From Bradysia coprophila (lineage: Eukaryota; Arthropoda; Insecta; Diptera; Sciaridae): a stretch of 64,000 nt of DNA. Positions 1 to 11,841 of this stretch are shown in pieces (position 1 is the first letter of the stretch; each line of letters opens with the position of its first letter). The stretch spans positions 5,070,473 through 5,134,472 of the forward strand of contig NW_023503423.1 in the NCBI RefSeq assembly GCF_014529535.1, read 5' to 3'. The position numbers and the translations under genes are program-made. Below the pieces are notes generated by a model. That model was not told the DNA's origin. It made no database searches and saw only the letters and a program-made list of their open reading frames with translations.

Positions 1-158
1 AATAGAGTAGTATTTTGGTACCAATAATACCATTAGCAGCCTTAATGGTAATTTTACAATGACATTATAAAAAAAAGGTATGGAAATTTTCGCATACTTC
101 GATTAAAATACTACTTTATTTTTTTCTATTACCCTGCTAGGTGCTTTGACAATACAAA
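1..158. repeat. Dispersed repeat, second copy at 36692-36846
   Basis: About 155 bases here match 36692-36846 almost base for base, both ending in a segment reading CCCTGCTAGGTGCTTTGAC. At the second site the block is the centre of a 1.4 kb fold-back element. The window may therefore open inside a related element whose left part is outside view. No coding potential is seen. Confidence 0.75.
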
Positions 159-232
159 TGATTTGACATTATATTCCGCACATTGATGAATTTGAAATGA
201 TTAATTTACTTTAAACTAATTTTCTGTAAATG

Positions 233-1778
233 CACGGAAAGAACTGGCGTTATAGATTGGCGTTATAGATTGCGTAATAGTCAAAAATTAAAAATCTATA
301 ACGATTTAATCGCAATTTAATCTATTAAATTACTAATAATCGAATCGTAATCGAATCGTAATCATCGTAATGGTCGTAATAGATTTTTAATAGGCAAAAT
401 TACGTAATAATTACGAAAATTACGAAAAATACGAAATCTATAACGAGTAATACTTGACTAATTATGTAATGATTACGAATTACGATTTGTTTGAGTAATA
501 AAATATATTATTCGTTATAGATTTCGTAATTATTACTAATTACGATTTGTTTGAATCTACTTTATTTGCTACTTTCAAAGACGATCAATTTCTTTCGTTG
601 TAAGCTTCTGTGCACATATAGCCGGCAACTTCGAGGCAAAAAACGTCAGTACGGCAGTACTTGTTCTTTTGTTTAAAATATTACAATTAAAGCCAATCAC
701 AACGCATTATTGATATTGCATACGATATTTTTTGTTGGGTGGAAAGGGTAAACTTTAGGTAATCGTTAGTGTTGGAGCGCTCTCAAATTTCGCACTCCGT
801 TAAGAGGAATCACCCCTTCGCAAGCCTACATTTATGTGCAAAAATATACGTTTTTCGATAATATCTTTTGATAGCAACGTCGATACCGTCATTGAAACGA
901 TCGATTTTCCACATAAAGATCAATTTTCCAGAAACCCCATAACAACGTAATTATTATTTTCATTACGATGTAATGGATTCCCGACGAAACCTGCTCACCG
1001 ACATTTTTTTTTATTATCAAAATTTCTTTTTTTTTAGTCAAGATACCTTCCAAATAATAAATAAAACTAAACTACGTCGATAGCGCAACTGAAACGAGTA
1101 ATTTTGCCAATAAAAACATATATTTTTACCATTATTACGAAATCTACAACGAATTCAATTACGAATTGATTGTAACACCGGTTCGAAATAAGAACAATAA
1201 ATATATATCCTCAATAGCAACATGCGTAGAGTCGTTGGCGGTCCGATTGTGAAGTTAAGCATCAAGTGTCAAAGTCAGTACTTAGAAGGGTGACCAATTA
1301 CGTTAAGTATTAAATTGTAATTATATAATAAAATGTAACAATATTAATATTAAATTTCTCTCATTCCTCATCACTTACATGGCAGCACAATTCAAATCTA
1401 CTATAATTAACAAAAAATCTATAACGAAATAATGAAATATTTTTAAAATATCAATTATAATAAAATTATATTATTCACAACTATTACATTGTAATATATT
1501 ACGTAATCGATTACGACGTAACATTATGAAATCTATAAATGTAATCATTACGCGTTATAGATCGTTTTTTCATTACGATCGTTATATATATCTATAAAAA
1601 ATCTATAACGCGTTATATAAATCTATAACGAAACTATTACGCGTTATTGATTTTCCCCGAAAATCAATAACACATCCATTACTAAATTACGAAATTAAAT
1701 ACATCGTTATAGATCGATTTTTCATTAAATCGTAATTGATTTTCTCGATATAAATCTATAACGCCAGTTCTTTCCGTG
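233..1778. mobile_element. 1.5 kb non-coding element with 26-bp terminal inverted repeats
   Basis: Perfect 26-bp inverted termini start CACGGAAAGAACTGG at 233 and end in the complement at 1778. The interior is built from many scattered copies, in both orientations, of a motif close to ATCTATAACG, together with AT-rich TTACGA-type words. There is no open frame of note, so this is a non-autonomous DNA transposon. The flanks resemble each other only loosely (TAAATG left, TAATAG right), so the target duplication is unproven. A 5S rRNA-like segment sits inside. Confidence 0.75.
1240..1296 (+). ncRNA. 5S rRNA-like fragment (probable SINE3-type or pseudogene)
   Basis: The words GAAGTTAAGC, GTCAGTACTTAGA and GGGTGACC occur in the order and spacing of the internal promoter and 3' half of eukaryotic 5S rRNA. 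The 5' part (up to GTCCGAT) and the 3' closing stem are missing or diverged. It is therefore not a functional 5S gene. It lies inside the TIR element at 233-1778, so it was captured by, or inserted into, that element. Confidence 0.6.
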
Positions 1779-2511
1779 TAATAGTAGCGTTAAATCTCGC
1801 GAGCAAACTATACAACGTAATGGTTCGGAGAATTTTTTTATGACTTGTATTGTTGCATCCCTCGTCTCCGGCTCGAGCTGCCACAATCAACGAAATAAAA
1901 TTATCCAAACAGGTTCGTAATCTACTATATTGTTGCTCATAATGTTATGTTATGTCATAACATCATTCTCAATGTAAATGAAATTTGGTATTACTAAAAC
2001 TGAATGAATTAATGAAAGAGAAGCTTGTTGTCCAACATACAGAAATCATACAAGAAACAAGCTCAAACAATCAATTTTCAAAATTCTTTCTACAAATTCT
2101 ACACTGTAGAATCTACAATCAGAGGCAGTGAAATTTCAGCATGATTGATAATAACTTCCGATAACAGACCCAAATTTATCCACATGCGTCGAAACATTAT
2201 GTATTGCATTTATCATCTACATTCCATTTATAAAAATCGTCAATAACAAAACAAAACGGAAATAAAAATACTTTTCACGGTTCTAATCTTAACCACTACG
2301 TGATACAGCAAAATGTTTAATAATTTCTTACAGTTCCAAAGTAATGTTAATATACAGAATTAGTTAACAGCTGATTTCCCTTCAGCCGATCTCTATTGCG
2401 TTGTACGATTTGCATTTATCGGGATACTGATCATACAGCCACGTACATACGTGACTTCTCGATCGTTATATATCGTATAAAATCCAAGTTGAGTGAAAAT
2501 GAAGGTATAGA

Positions 2512-2739
2512 CAAGGCTGTAAACTTTGGGGGGGTCACGCAGATACAGATACGCGGGTTACACACCACACTTGATGATATCATGGCGGATTTTATACAAA
2601 AATTCACCTACTGTGATGATTGTCATCGCCGTGACGATGTGGTGAATTATTTTTGTATGTAAAATCATCAGACGTGGTGTGTTCCCGCGTATCTAATAAA
2701 ATGGCGGTCTGCGTGCCCTCCCCAAAGTTTACAGCCTTG
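2512..2739. mobile_element. hAT-type MITE (copy 1), 8-bp TSD
   Basis: The inverted termini begin CAAGGCTGTAAACTTTGGGG and end with the complement. The element is flanked by the perfect 8-bp direct repeat GGTATAGA (2504-2511 and 2740-2747). Size, near-palindromic structure and 8-bp duplication fit a non-autonomous hAT element. A second copy lies at 47668-47853. Reading frames across it are chance products of the palindrome. Confidence 0.85.
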
Positions 2740-2751
2740 GGTATAGATCAG

Positions 2752-2885
2752 ATCATTGTCAATGTCGTTTGATATGCCAGCCAAATTAGTTGTCAATTTC
2801 ATCCAGATAACCTCAACAAATATATTTGAAATTTAATTTTTTTGAGGCAAGCTGGATGAGTTTGACAACTGATTTGACATTAATT
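2752..2885. repeat. Short inverted-repeat element, relative of 55010-55190
   Basis: The segment contains GTTGTCAATTTCA followed by AGATAACCTCAA. Both words recur in the same order at 55056-55093, near a TTGACAATGATCT word that is complementary to the left end here. The copies are diverged and the ends are not sharply defined. Confidence 0.45.
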
Positions 2886-4837
2886 TGAGAGAACTTAAGA
2901 GGAAACCACTATTTGACAGCGATTTATTAGTGTCAGGAAAGTTGAAAGCCAAAATATTTGAAGTTACAACTTCACTTGACTTGACTTGAGTAACCAAAAC
3001 GTGCTCCTGTGAGCGATCCCATGAGAACCTTGAACGTGAGGACTTTGTCATGATTGTGAGTCATACCCTAATCCCCCCTTTTCGTTCTCCTTGATAATGT
3101 TCAAAGCACACTTCACTAAATATCTTTACTTTATAATTCAGCTACCACCCATTGACATTTATGTGTGTTCTGAATAATATCAGTGTAGGGCACACCACGC
3201 TGGTCTACTGTTTTCTTATATACCACAGAGTACTTACTGTGGTAACTAACTCAGCCACCGTCGCACGATCTATGTGGTCGGACTAGCTACTTTATCAGAT
3301 TTCATCAATTACCTTTTCCACTTGCTTTACCTTTTCGCATCCTGTTATACTCTGTATCTTTTCGCATCCTATTACACTCGTCTTGATTCCTATATTCTTC
3401 ACCGTTCATTCATTCACGTGTGTCCATGATTCACTTCATTTCTCGTGTCCTGACACCCAAAATCATCCAGTCGTTGTTGTTTGCCTTAAGGGAAATTCAT
3501 GCATTGGGATTGGAGAGGAGATAATTGATATGCAGAGGGTCACGTTCATTCAGGTTGGCAGAAGGCTGTCACACATCTTGAGATTTGGCCAGATACGGAT
3601 CTACGCGAGCGATATCGTCGTAGACCCGAAATACAGTTGGTGTACGGACCAACTGTCGGCAGTGGGGAGATGAACCGACCGCTTGAGCTTTTTCATTGCT
3701 CTGAACAATTTCTGCAAGTGAAACTAAAAACAGACAACCGTTACAACCTTTCGAATTAGACATCATAAGAAAGCCGGAAAATAAATTGAAAATTTAGAAA
3801 AGTTTGACGAGCTTCACAGGCTTATTAAATCAGTGAAGAACCAAGCTGTCGATAGCGAGGGAGGTGAACCTATTGCCTTTACACGTTCAATACCAAGGAA
3901 TATGACGAACAGCATTATAGTAATCATACCTTAAGTCGTACAAGCCATCGTCGGACACTCAGGAACACTCGAATAACTTCGTTAGAACTTTAGATTAATT
4001 TCATCTAGCAGAAAATTCGTCGATCGTTCGCAATCACCGCCTCCAAGTCACAATCTCCGTCACAACCTCCTACGACCGTCTCGAGCCCAATAGACCGCTT
4101 GTGGACCAGACTGCCGACAACGAGGGAGACGAACCCATTGCCTCTCAACGTTAAATACTAAGAAATACGAAAACGCCATCACATTTACCCACACAAAGCT
4201 CCGTCGAACCGTTCATCAAAATTCTCAACATCACTGTAGAATGTAGATCATCCGTTTTACCCTCACATTACCTCATGTTTGTCATTCACTACTCATACCT
4301 TCTTCATTCATTTAATGGATACCTGTCCTCTTTTCGTTTAGCGAGTGGTTTTATGACAGATTCGGCCATTGTTGCAACGTCTTTGCTTGGTGCGTCCAGG
4401 CTTCAAAACTTTCTTGGCATCACTCATGCGTTTTGATCTACACAGGATGGCACATTCAGAATTTGGTTTCTAAATAAACATTCTTTCAGTGATTCCAAAC
4501 GTCCTGTATAAGGACGCACCGTTTTGATCTACACAGCATTTTAATAAAGTAATGTGGTTGGCCATTCAGCTGAAAGTCAATTTAACGTCATTCGAAAAGA
4601 AAAAACAAAATTTGGTGCTTGGTGTACGAAAAGAATTAAGAAATTTGTTCCAATGGTTGGGAAATTGAATGAAATGTGACTTGGCCTCAATGCATGGAAA
4701 GGACGATCCGAAATTTGGTGTGAGTCTATTTTAGTTGGGTTCGTTTATTGCGTTTGTTTATTGAAATTGTTTGTTGATTCTGTTTGAATGAATTTCTGTT
4801 TTTTGCTGCGCTTGGGTGTTTTCACAGCAGTTTACAA
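2886..4837. other. Intergenic stretch with decayed repeats
   Basis: No gene is recognised. Two diverged direct copies of a ~75-base unit (about 3829-3910 and 4103-4180) share GAGGGAGGTGAACC/GAGGGAGACGAACC-type words. They could be remnants of a retroelement coding region, but they are too decayed to assign. Confidence 0.4.
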
Positions 4838-5170
4838 GGGAAGAGTAATTATGCTCTGTTTGTTTGTTTTGGTGATTGTTCTGCATAGTAGATAACGCCA
4901 CCCCTGGAGTTAGTCTGGCTTCCAGGGAAAATAAAGTTTTGCACCATTGGTCGATTACAAACCTCTGACCGCCACTGGTTCCGGAGGTCGAAACAGCATT
5001 TTATCTCCACTTTCGCTTCACGCGATCCATGGGAAAGGGAAGAATAATTATGCTCTGTTTGTTTGTTTGTTTGTTTGTTTTGGTGATTGTTCTGCATATT
5101 AGATAACGCCACCCCTGGAGTTAGTCTGGCTTCCAGGGAAAATAAAGTTTTGTACCATTGGTCGATTACA
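4838..5170. repeat. Direct duplication of a ~125-base unit
   Basis: Bases 4838-4960 and 5037-5170 are nearly identical copies separated by 76 bases. Both start with GGGAAGAxTAATTATGC and end TCGATTACAA. They differ mainly in the length of a GTTT microsatellite (shorter in the first copy, longer in the second). The reading frame that crosses both on the minus strand follows from the duplication, not from a gene. Confidence 0.85.
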
Positions 5171-6153
5171 ACCAAAATATTTGAAGTTACAACCGACCAA
5201 TAAAAATAAACCTTAGACTAAATATCTACTATTTAGTCTACGGAATAAACTCGAACCCGAAATTTTTATTTCATGTCTGATAACTTTGGGTCAGGTCAAT
5301 CTGAATTTTATATTCGGTTCAGATTAAAATTACCTCCAGATCAATCTGAGTCTGATCCCTAGTTAGAATCTTTCTAGAATAATAATGTTTTTCGCATCGG
5401 GTTGTGTAATAGTATGGTACAGGTTTCAAGGCGTAACCTAATGAGTGACACAAAGTAGCATAGGGTACCTCTATAAGTATAAACAAATCATTGGAAGACT
5501 GTAAATAGCATTTCCAAAAGTTTCCTTTTAATTTGCGTTTGAAAATATTGAAAAAGTATCATCGCTCTGACATTAATAGTTTACAATTGAAACTGTTACA
5601 CTAGGTCCCACCTTTTGTGCGGGTGAGATCCCTTGACTGACAATTTTCTTAATATATTTTTGATCAATTCACGCCGTAGGTGTGCCTAAAATTTGAATTT
5701 CTAGTGAACGCTGAAAACGTGAACCGAAAAATACATTTCAATGCTTTCTCGTATTTCATACGCTGCGTTAGAAAAACTTGAGTGAGAAAGATTTTCGATA
5801 AAAAGAGATGGTAATAAATGAACGTTATATAAGTTTTCGGTTGACCGTACAAAATATCTCAGCATACCAATATTTTCAGTAAATTGGTACCAGTTTCGAC
5901 TTTAAAATATTTGTTAAAGAAGAAATTTATTGGTAAATCGGGAAAAAAAATTCCTCGCATAAAATGTCCCATACAAGAAGTTATAATTTTTGACTACTTT
6001 TTGAGTTCTTTTAAATTTTCAGCAAGATTTTCAATTAACCTTAAATCATAAATAAAATATGAATCGTGTGAATTACGGCCGTCGCTTCGCTCTGGCCGTA
6101 AACTTCTAACTCGTTTGAGCTGTCTTTTATTCTTTTTGATTGCGTTTTTGTTA
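5171..6153. other. Intergenic; fragment of an inverted-repeat element
   Basis: Bases 5667-5790 (AATTCACGCCGTAGGTGTGC onward) match 43651-43770, which is a fuller MITE copy. Here only one end is obvious. The remainder shows no gene, RNA or clear repeat. Confidence 0.5.
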
Positions 6154-6383
6154 CAGTCAAATGCAGTCAATTTTCAGCATAAATTAGCTTCAGCTGTTTT
6201 TCAGCTGATCCATACAAACAATCACAACCGTTTATACGTCTTTATACGATGTTACCACTATCATGCGCGTGCGTGTAGCAGCTTCAACCGTATGAACAAG
6301 AAAAGCCAGTTTTGATTGTATGTGTGGATCAGCTGAAAAACAGCTGAAGCAAATTTATGCTGAAAATTGACTGCCTTTGACTG
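6154..6383. mobile_element. TA-flanked MITE (family also at 44650 and 48082)
   Basis: The ends read CAGTCAAATGCAGTCAATTT and, in complement, CAGTCAAAGGCAGTCAATTT. Long inverted subterminal arms contain CAGCTGTTTTTCAGCTGATCC. TA occurs immediately outside both ends (6152-6153 and 6384-6385), as expected for a TA-targeting family. No coding capacity. Confidence 0.75.
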
Positions 6384-7570
6384 TACATCAGAGTAGATAT
6401 GAAGTTTGTTTTGTGAATGTGGAACGAGAACTCGTTCACAAAATAGAAAAGTCCGATAGATGTTCTTCTCTTACTCTTTTGTAGAAAAAAGGAAGTCCCC
6501 CGGTACTTACGACATTCACAAAACCTTCAATCGCGAAAAAATATCACGACTCGTGTAAATTACGGCACTCGCTTCGCTCTGGCCGTAATATATTGTACAA
6601 TATTTTGTACAAATTTATATCTTTCCAATTCAACGGCTAATACAAAAAGAGATCGAAACCCATCATTCTACATCCGAGCTGTACAACAATTTCCCTTCAT
6701 TCGTTCATCCTCTCTTTTCTCATTCGACTGTTCGCGCGCATATTTAGAACTTGACTTTATCTATAATTATTGTCCCAGTATACAATTCAAACATTCAAAT
6801 ACAAAAAACCGCCGAACCGTCGAATATCATACATTTATCATATCATTTAATAAAGATTCAGTTGAGAATAGTTCATCTTATATTGCCTGCAAAGAATATC
6901 ATTTGATAAGAGGCAGTTTTCTGGCGTAAGGTATGGTTGTAAACGAAGTAAAAAACTACCTACTTGATAGTTGACTATCAAATATGTTAGTTGGCTAGCA
7001 TTAGATGTTTATCAAGGCTGGACATAAACTGATGAATTTGTTCTTTCCACTTATAATTTAATAAACTCCATCGAGAATACGATTTACACACACTACGCAA
7101 CAAAATCAAATTTCATCAAAGTAATCTTTTTCGATTGAGGCTATAATCAACAGTGTAAAATTCTGTTTTCTGGGATAGCTTTCAGATCTTTCGTCCCACA
7201 TAGCTCATCTTCGAACTTAGCCTCGGGACTTTAATTCCACACATTTAAAAAAAAAGTTCATCCAAATTGGTTGAGAATTACTCAAGCTATCGTGTCCTCA
7301 ACAAAGAATTGTTACCCACATTGAACGTTTTTCTGGTGTAAGACCCTGACTTTCAGTCAAGGAAATAATTTGACGATGACTGATAAAGCTGAAATGATAA
7401 TGAGATGATAATGAATAGTGTTACAGTTGCATGAGAGTGCATTTTTTTGAGTATTTATTTAACTGTTCATTTGGGTATTAGGGTATTCGTAACTTTCATT
7501 CCGACACAGTATTCGTTAACTGAGCACCTCGTCAGGTAACATTTTATTAAACGGCATCAAAATCTCAACA
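6384..7570. other. Upstream region of OBP-A
   Basis: AT-rich, with no recognised gene. A word TCGCTTCGCTCTGGCCGTAA at 6570-6589 repeats one at 6084-6103, flanking the MITE at 6154-6383. No further structure is seen. Confidence 0.35.
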
Positions 7571-10350
7571 ATGAAGAAATATTTTCACCCATTCACAACT
7601 GTAACATTTTTGATTATTTCATCGAATGTAGCAGTTATCGAAAGTGTATGTATTATATGGGACTATTTTTGCACCATTCGAACAGAAAAACCGAAGTTTC
7701 TGTTTGACTTTTCCATTAGAAACCTAATCAAAGAAGTGATGAAATGAGAAGCTAGAACAGCTCGTCACATCACTTATACGATTTGATATTTCAATAATTC
7801 GATAACTTACATATATTGCGATAGGGTATGACAGTACAACAAATGGAATACGCTGGCAAAGCTATAAGAGATACATGTAAACCACAATTTAATGTCAGTG
7901 ACGGTGAGTAAAATTGTTAAAACAGCTAGAATTTTCTCAGACCTGAATGCAGTCTTCGAACCAGCTGCGAAGGGAAGTCACATTATTCTTCGGATTTCCT
8001 CTAGGTTTCTCGAATAATTATTGTAATGGTTCTAAGAAATTGCAGTGACGACAATTTTTTTTATCGCAATTGTCTGACACTGAGAAAATCAACCATATAC
8101 CCCAATTGTAAGCGTATTAATAACGATTTCAGCGCACTGCGATATTGTAATTCACAGGGTTGAGAAATGATCGCGAGCGAAATAAGCTAGAAAATTGTGT
8201 ACTTTGTAAAACGGTTTATTATTCTATTTCTTACATCTCAGCGTCCATAACTGCTGTAGCTCCAGAGCCCTGGGCTTAACCCATAGATTAATATGGCCCT
8301 ACCAATAACTATGTGGATTAACACAAGTACTCGTGACTTATTTCTTGAAGATTCGCGTGTGTGAAGTGTAGAGTATTTGATCCTAGATATTTTCCTCATT
8401 TATCCCATAAAACACAAGCTCTGGATAAAGTTTCTTCGATTTAAAATTCCGCAACGGAACGCTGTACATAAGCAGCTAAGTTATACAACTTTTGTTTGAT
8501 ACGTTAAATTGAAATGCTTTCAGAAATCATCAACGGGATGAAAATTGGCCAATTTCCAGAAAATGACGATTTAAAGGTATAAATGTCAGTTGTATAGCCC
8601 ATCCACACTGAACTAGATCATTTTGTACTGAAGATGTATGTCTCGTTAATTAAAAAATATATCGAGAATCGACATCGAAAGCTATGGATAAGAAGCGTTA
8701 CTTAATGTAAATATGTATTGAAACTTTGCGCAAAAGTGTGTTTGTTGTTGAGCTCGTCTTCGACTCGTATTGGCAATTTTCATTTGTCGATCCAAGAAGA
8801 TGCAAAATACACAGTAATGTTTTAACTGCTAGACAAACATTTTAGAGCGAAAAATTATTTAAATTTAAATAGAAAGGGAAAATAATGACCTTTTCGTCCT
8901 GCAAATACATTAATTCAAAATTTTTCAGTGCTTTGTGAACTGTGTGATGGAACTGATGCTCATCATGCGTAATGGTGCTCCGAACTTTACCGCTGCAGCA
9001 AAACATATTCATCTTTTACCGGAAGATTTACGTGAACCATATACGAATGGAATGAATGCTTGTAAGAACGCAGGTATTGTTGGCAGCCATTTCAAATTTC
9101 GTAAATCCTTTCTAGAACATTTTTAATTTACATGGAAAAAGTTTAAAAGTCCCAGAGCCCACAGTCAAGGGCTACTCACGTCACGGACCTTGTAGCGCTC
9201 GAAAGTCGTAGAACAAAATGTTTCCCACATTCATAGTACAAAAACTAACAATTTTACACCAAAATTTCCATCAGTGACCTGATGAGGGACGATAAAGTCA
9301 GTAGGCTCTCTAGGCCTTTAAGATACCCGTTTCGTCGAAAAATAATACCAAAGTAGATGAATTTCTGTAGAACTGCAAACGAATCAAATGAATCTGTTAC
9401 TTCTACTTGTTCCGAAGTTTTTTTTTACTTTGTTGGTTTTACCATTCGTTTTGTCATATGTAGGAGAACTCTAGCGAGAGCTATGTTCAGACCCGTCACA
9501 CATATACCACACTACACATTCAATCTAGCATATACAACATAAAAGCGTTCGAAGTAAATATAATTTTGTCTGAACTCGTGGCTTTGGCGCTAGAGCTCTC
9601 GACTCATAAAATCGATAGGCCCCGTGTTCTTGCGGCTGGGCAACAATTCCTCGATTCGCTTTGTATAACCATCACTCGTATAATAGGTTTGTTCCAAGTA
9701 AATGTAAACTCGAACTTTGACAACCCGAACAACTACAATTTCATCCACAGCAACGTCGCGTACGTGATATTTCATACAAATCGAGCAACGTCGCCTACGC
9801 GATTTACACAGAGATATTATTGAGGTTATGGTTCTATGGATGAAATTTGACAATTCATATGACCTTGGAACAAACCTATATTCTAATGGACCGTTGCCAA
9901 TTCGCAACGTTAAAAATATCGAATGTCCTAATTTAAAAAGAGTGAAAACAGTGTTCAGACAGTGTATGAAATGAAATTAGGACATTCGAAAATGGCATCA
10001 TTCAAGCGTAGTTGAACGAAAAAGGGAGTAGTAATATTGAGGCCTTTTCGGGGCACTCATCCATTGGAAACTCTCGCCTCACCTTTTAAGACAATTTGGG
10101 GATTCGAGGGAAGGTGAAGGACTGGAATTTTGATTTTAATTTTCCAAAAATGTAATATTTTCGTAGCTTTTTAGACGACAATCTTAACGATTTCGTAGGA
10201 CTGAAAAACGTTTATCAAAGTGAATTTTAAACCATCTCATAAATGGCTATATGTGTATTTACAGCTGATGGCGTTCAAGGCAAATGTCAAATTGCTTACA
10301 CATTGATAAAATGTACCCACAAGAATAATCCTGTGTTTATGTGGCCTTAA
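7571..10350 (+). CDS. Classical odorant-binding protein, OBP-A (5 exons)
   Basis: Exons by frame and splice sites: 7571-7645, 7825-7903, 8524-8576, 8929-9073, 10265-10350, giving about 145 residues. Residues 1-25 form a signal peptide (KKYFHPF then a hydrophobic run). All six OBP cysteines are present in the family pattern: Cys1 in DTCKPQ, Cys2-x3-Cys3 as CFVNC, Cys4 in ACKN, and Cys5-x8-Cys6 in GKCQIAYTLIKC. Members of this family are secreted into sensillum lymph and carry hydrophobic odorants or pheromones; some act outside olfaction. Intron phases match the other OBPs here. Intron 4 (9074-10264) contains at least one MITE. The ligand cannot be inferred. Confidence 0.9.
9680..9887. mobile_element. 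MITE in intron 4 of OBP-A
   Basis: ATAGGTTTGTTCCAAG at the left end is answered by its exact complement CTTGGAACAAACCTAT at the right end, with a second inner pair around TTCATCCA/TGGATGAA. This is a palindromic, non-coding insertion. The target duplication is not clear. Confidence 0.65.
9893..9990. repeat. Short inverted repeat; left part dispersed at 26083
   Basis: TCGAATGTCCTAATTT at about 9918 pairs with AAATTAGGACATTCGA ending at about 9990. The adjoining 9893-9923 segment (CGTTGCCAATTCGCAACG...) is found in reverse orientation at 26083-26120, so this is a dispersed element rather than a local hairpin. Confidence 0.55.
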
Positions 10351-11179
10351 ATCTGACGCAGTTAAACAACTTCAGGCAGCCACGGATGTTCCGACAAACT
10401 CTTAAAATTTCCTAGATTTAATCACCCTTAGACAAGTAGACTTTAATGTTGTATTTGCAATATGAATTATTGAATAAATGTTTCAATTCAATTCAGAGCA
10501 TATCTATCTATTGATGTTTAATGGTATCGAAAAATACGGCGAACTTTAATTACGTATTAGTGTCAAAAACACTTTCAAAGGGCAATTTGACGCAAGTTAC
10601 TGTGCATACTTCTTAGACGACTGGATATCATTTTAGGGTGGCGCATTATGTCGCGAAAAAATTTAGAAAGAAAATTGTATCAAAAAAGTTATCGTAGCGA
10701 GTCCTTTTGAATAATGACTCCTTAACATCTGCCACTTGTGACGCCATTTCTTTCTTAAATGTCCTCGAATGTCGACTCTTAATATAAAATAATAAAATAT
10801 CTGAAGAAGCGTTTAGTGGAACGAACCGAACACAAAGTAACAAAGGATTTTTCAGTTCATTCAATAGTACATTACTATACCAGTGAAGTAATTTGATATC
10901 TCGTATCACGATGAGTAAAAGTACCTCGGGCTCCATTTGGAGCAAAATTGGAGAATATAAAAATTTCGGTGAAATATATGGCTCCGCAGTCTACGACGAA
11001 AACACTATTTTTTTCTTGTAATTGGACTTGCGTCGCCTATAATAACGGGCAGGCACGATCAAATTGGAGGTGCGACGGTGGAATCCAGGTGGGTTTTTGA
11101 TATATTTTCTATTCGGAAGTTTGTCAACTACTAGCTGCGCTGAGGCCGTTGAAAGCGTTGCCGCATGTAAAATTAATGA
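10351..11179. other. Intergenic region
   Basis: No credible gene. The open frame of about 99 codons on the minus strand at 10646-10945 has no recognisable domain, signal peptide or splice context. Confidence 0.4.
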
Positions 11180-11841
11180 AGAGGGATTCTTTTGAAAAAC
11201 AGCCTACCGAAATCGGGCGTGTTTTCTAGTGGAACTTTTTATAGGTACCTAGAAAGGCCTTCGACCCTAGAAGACAAAACCACTCTCAAAAAAATTCTTC
11301 GAAGCTTTTATGGCTGGTGAAAGGTGATCGAAAGCTGAAAATTTGCACTTTTCTTACCAAAATTTCTCCAGGTACACGAGCCGTGCAGGGTCGTGTGGGG
11401 TGTCATTAGAAAGGTAATCACATGTCGATGGAAAATCTGTATAATGCCGTATATCAAAATCCAATGAATTATAACAATGCTCTACCATATCTAATGTCGA
11501 TAACGTAGTTGTCATTTATCAAACAAAGTCATCACCATAATCACATAAACATAACCCATCATTTTGAATGAGTGCATGTCTTGTTTATAAAAATGGAAAA
11601 AAATTGGTCTGATTTTGGGTTTATATTTAGCGATGAAGATGACGACATAAACAATTCCCATTCTCCCGAGGTACCGTTGATCAATGACGGAAATCTAGAC
11701 CAGCGTAAAATAGATTGCTACCATTTTTACCTGACGTCGAACCTCAAAACCATTTTTTTTTATTTTCCCAGATGAATTTTTTGATACGCAACCTATCATC
11801 GATCTTGACGAGTTTTTTATGCACGTCTCTTTTGGTGATGT

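Noticed and set aside
1240-1296. Functional 5S rRNA gene
   Set aside because: Only the internal promoter and part of the 3' half are recognisable; the closing stem is absent and it lies inside a transposon.
2396-2662. 88-codon open frame
   Set aside because: It crosses the boundary of a palindromic MITE with an 8-bp target duplication; the frame is incidental.
4849-5175. 108-codon minus-strand gene
   Set aside because: The frame spans a direct duplication of a 125-base unit with a GTTT microsatellite; no domain.
9357-9907. Small frames at 9357-9907 as genes
   Set aside because: They lie in intron 4 of OBP-A and cross a MITE; no conserved domain.
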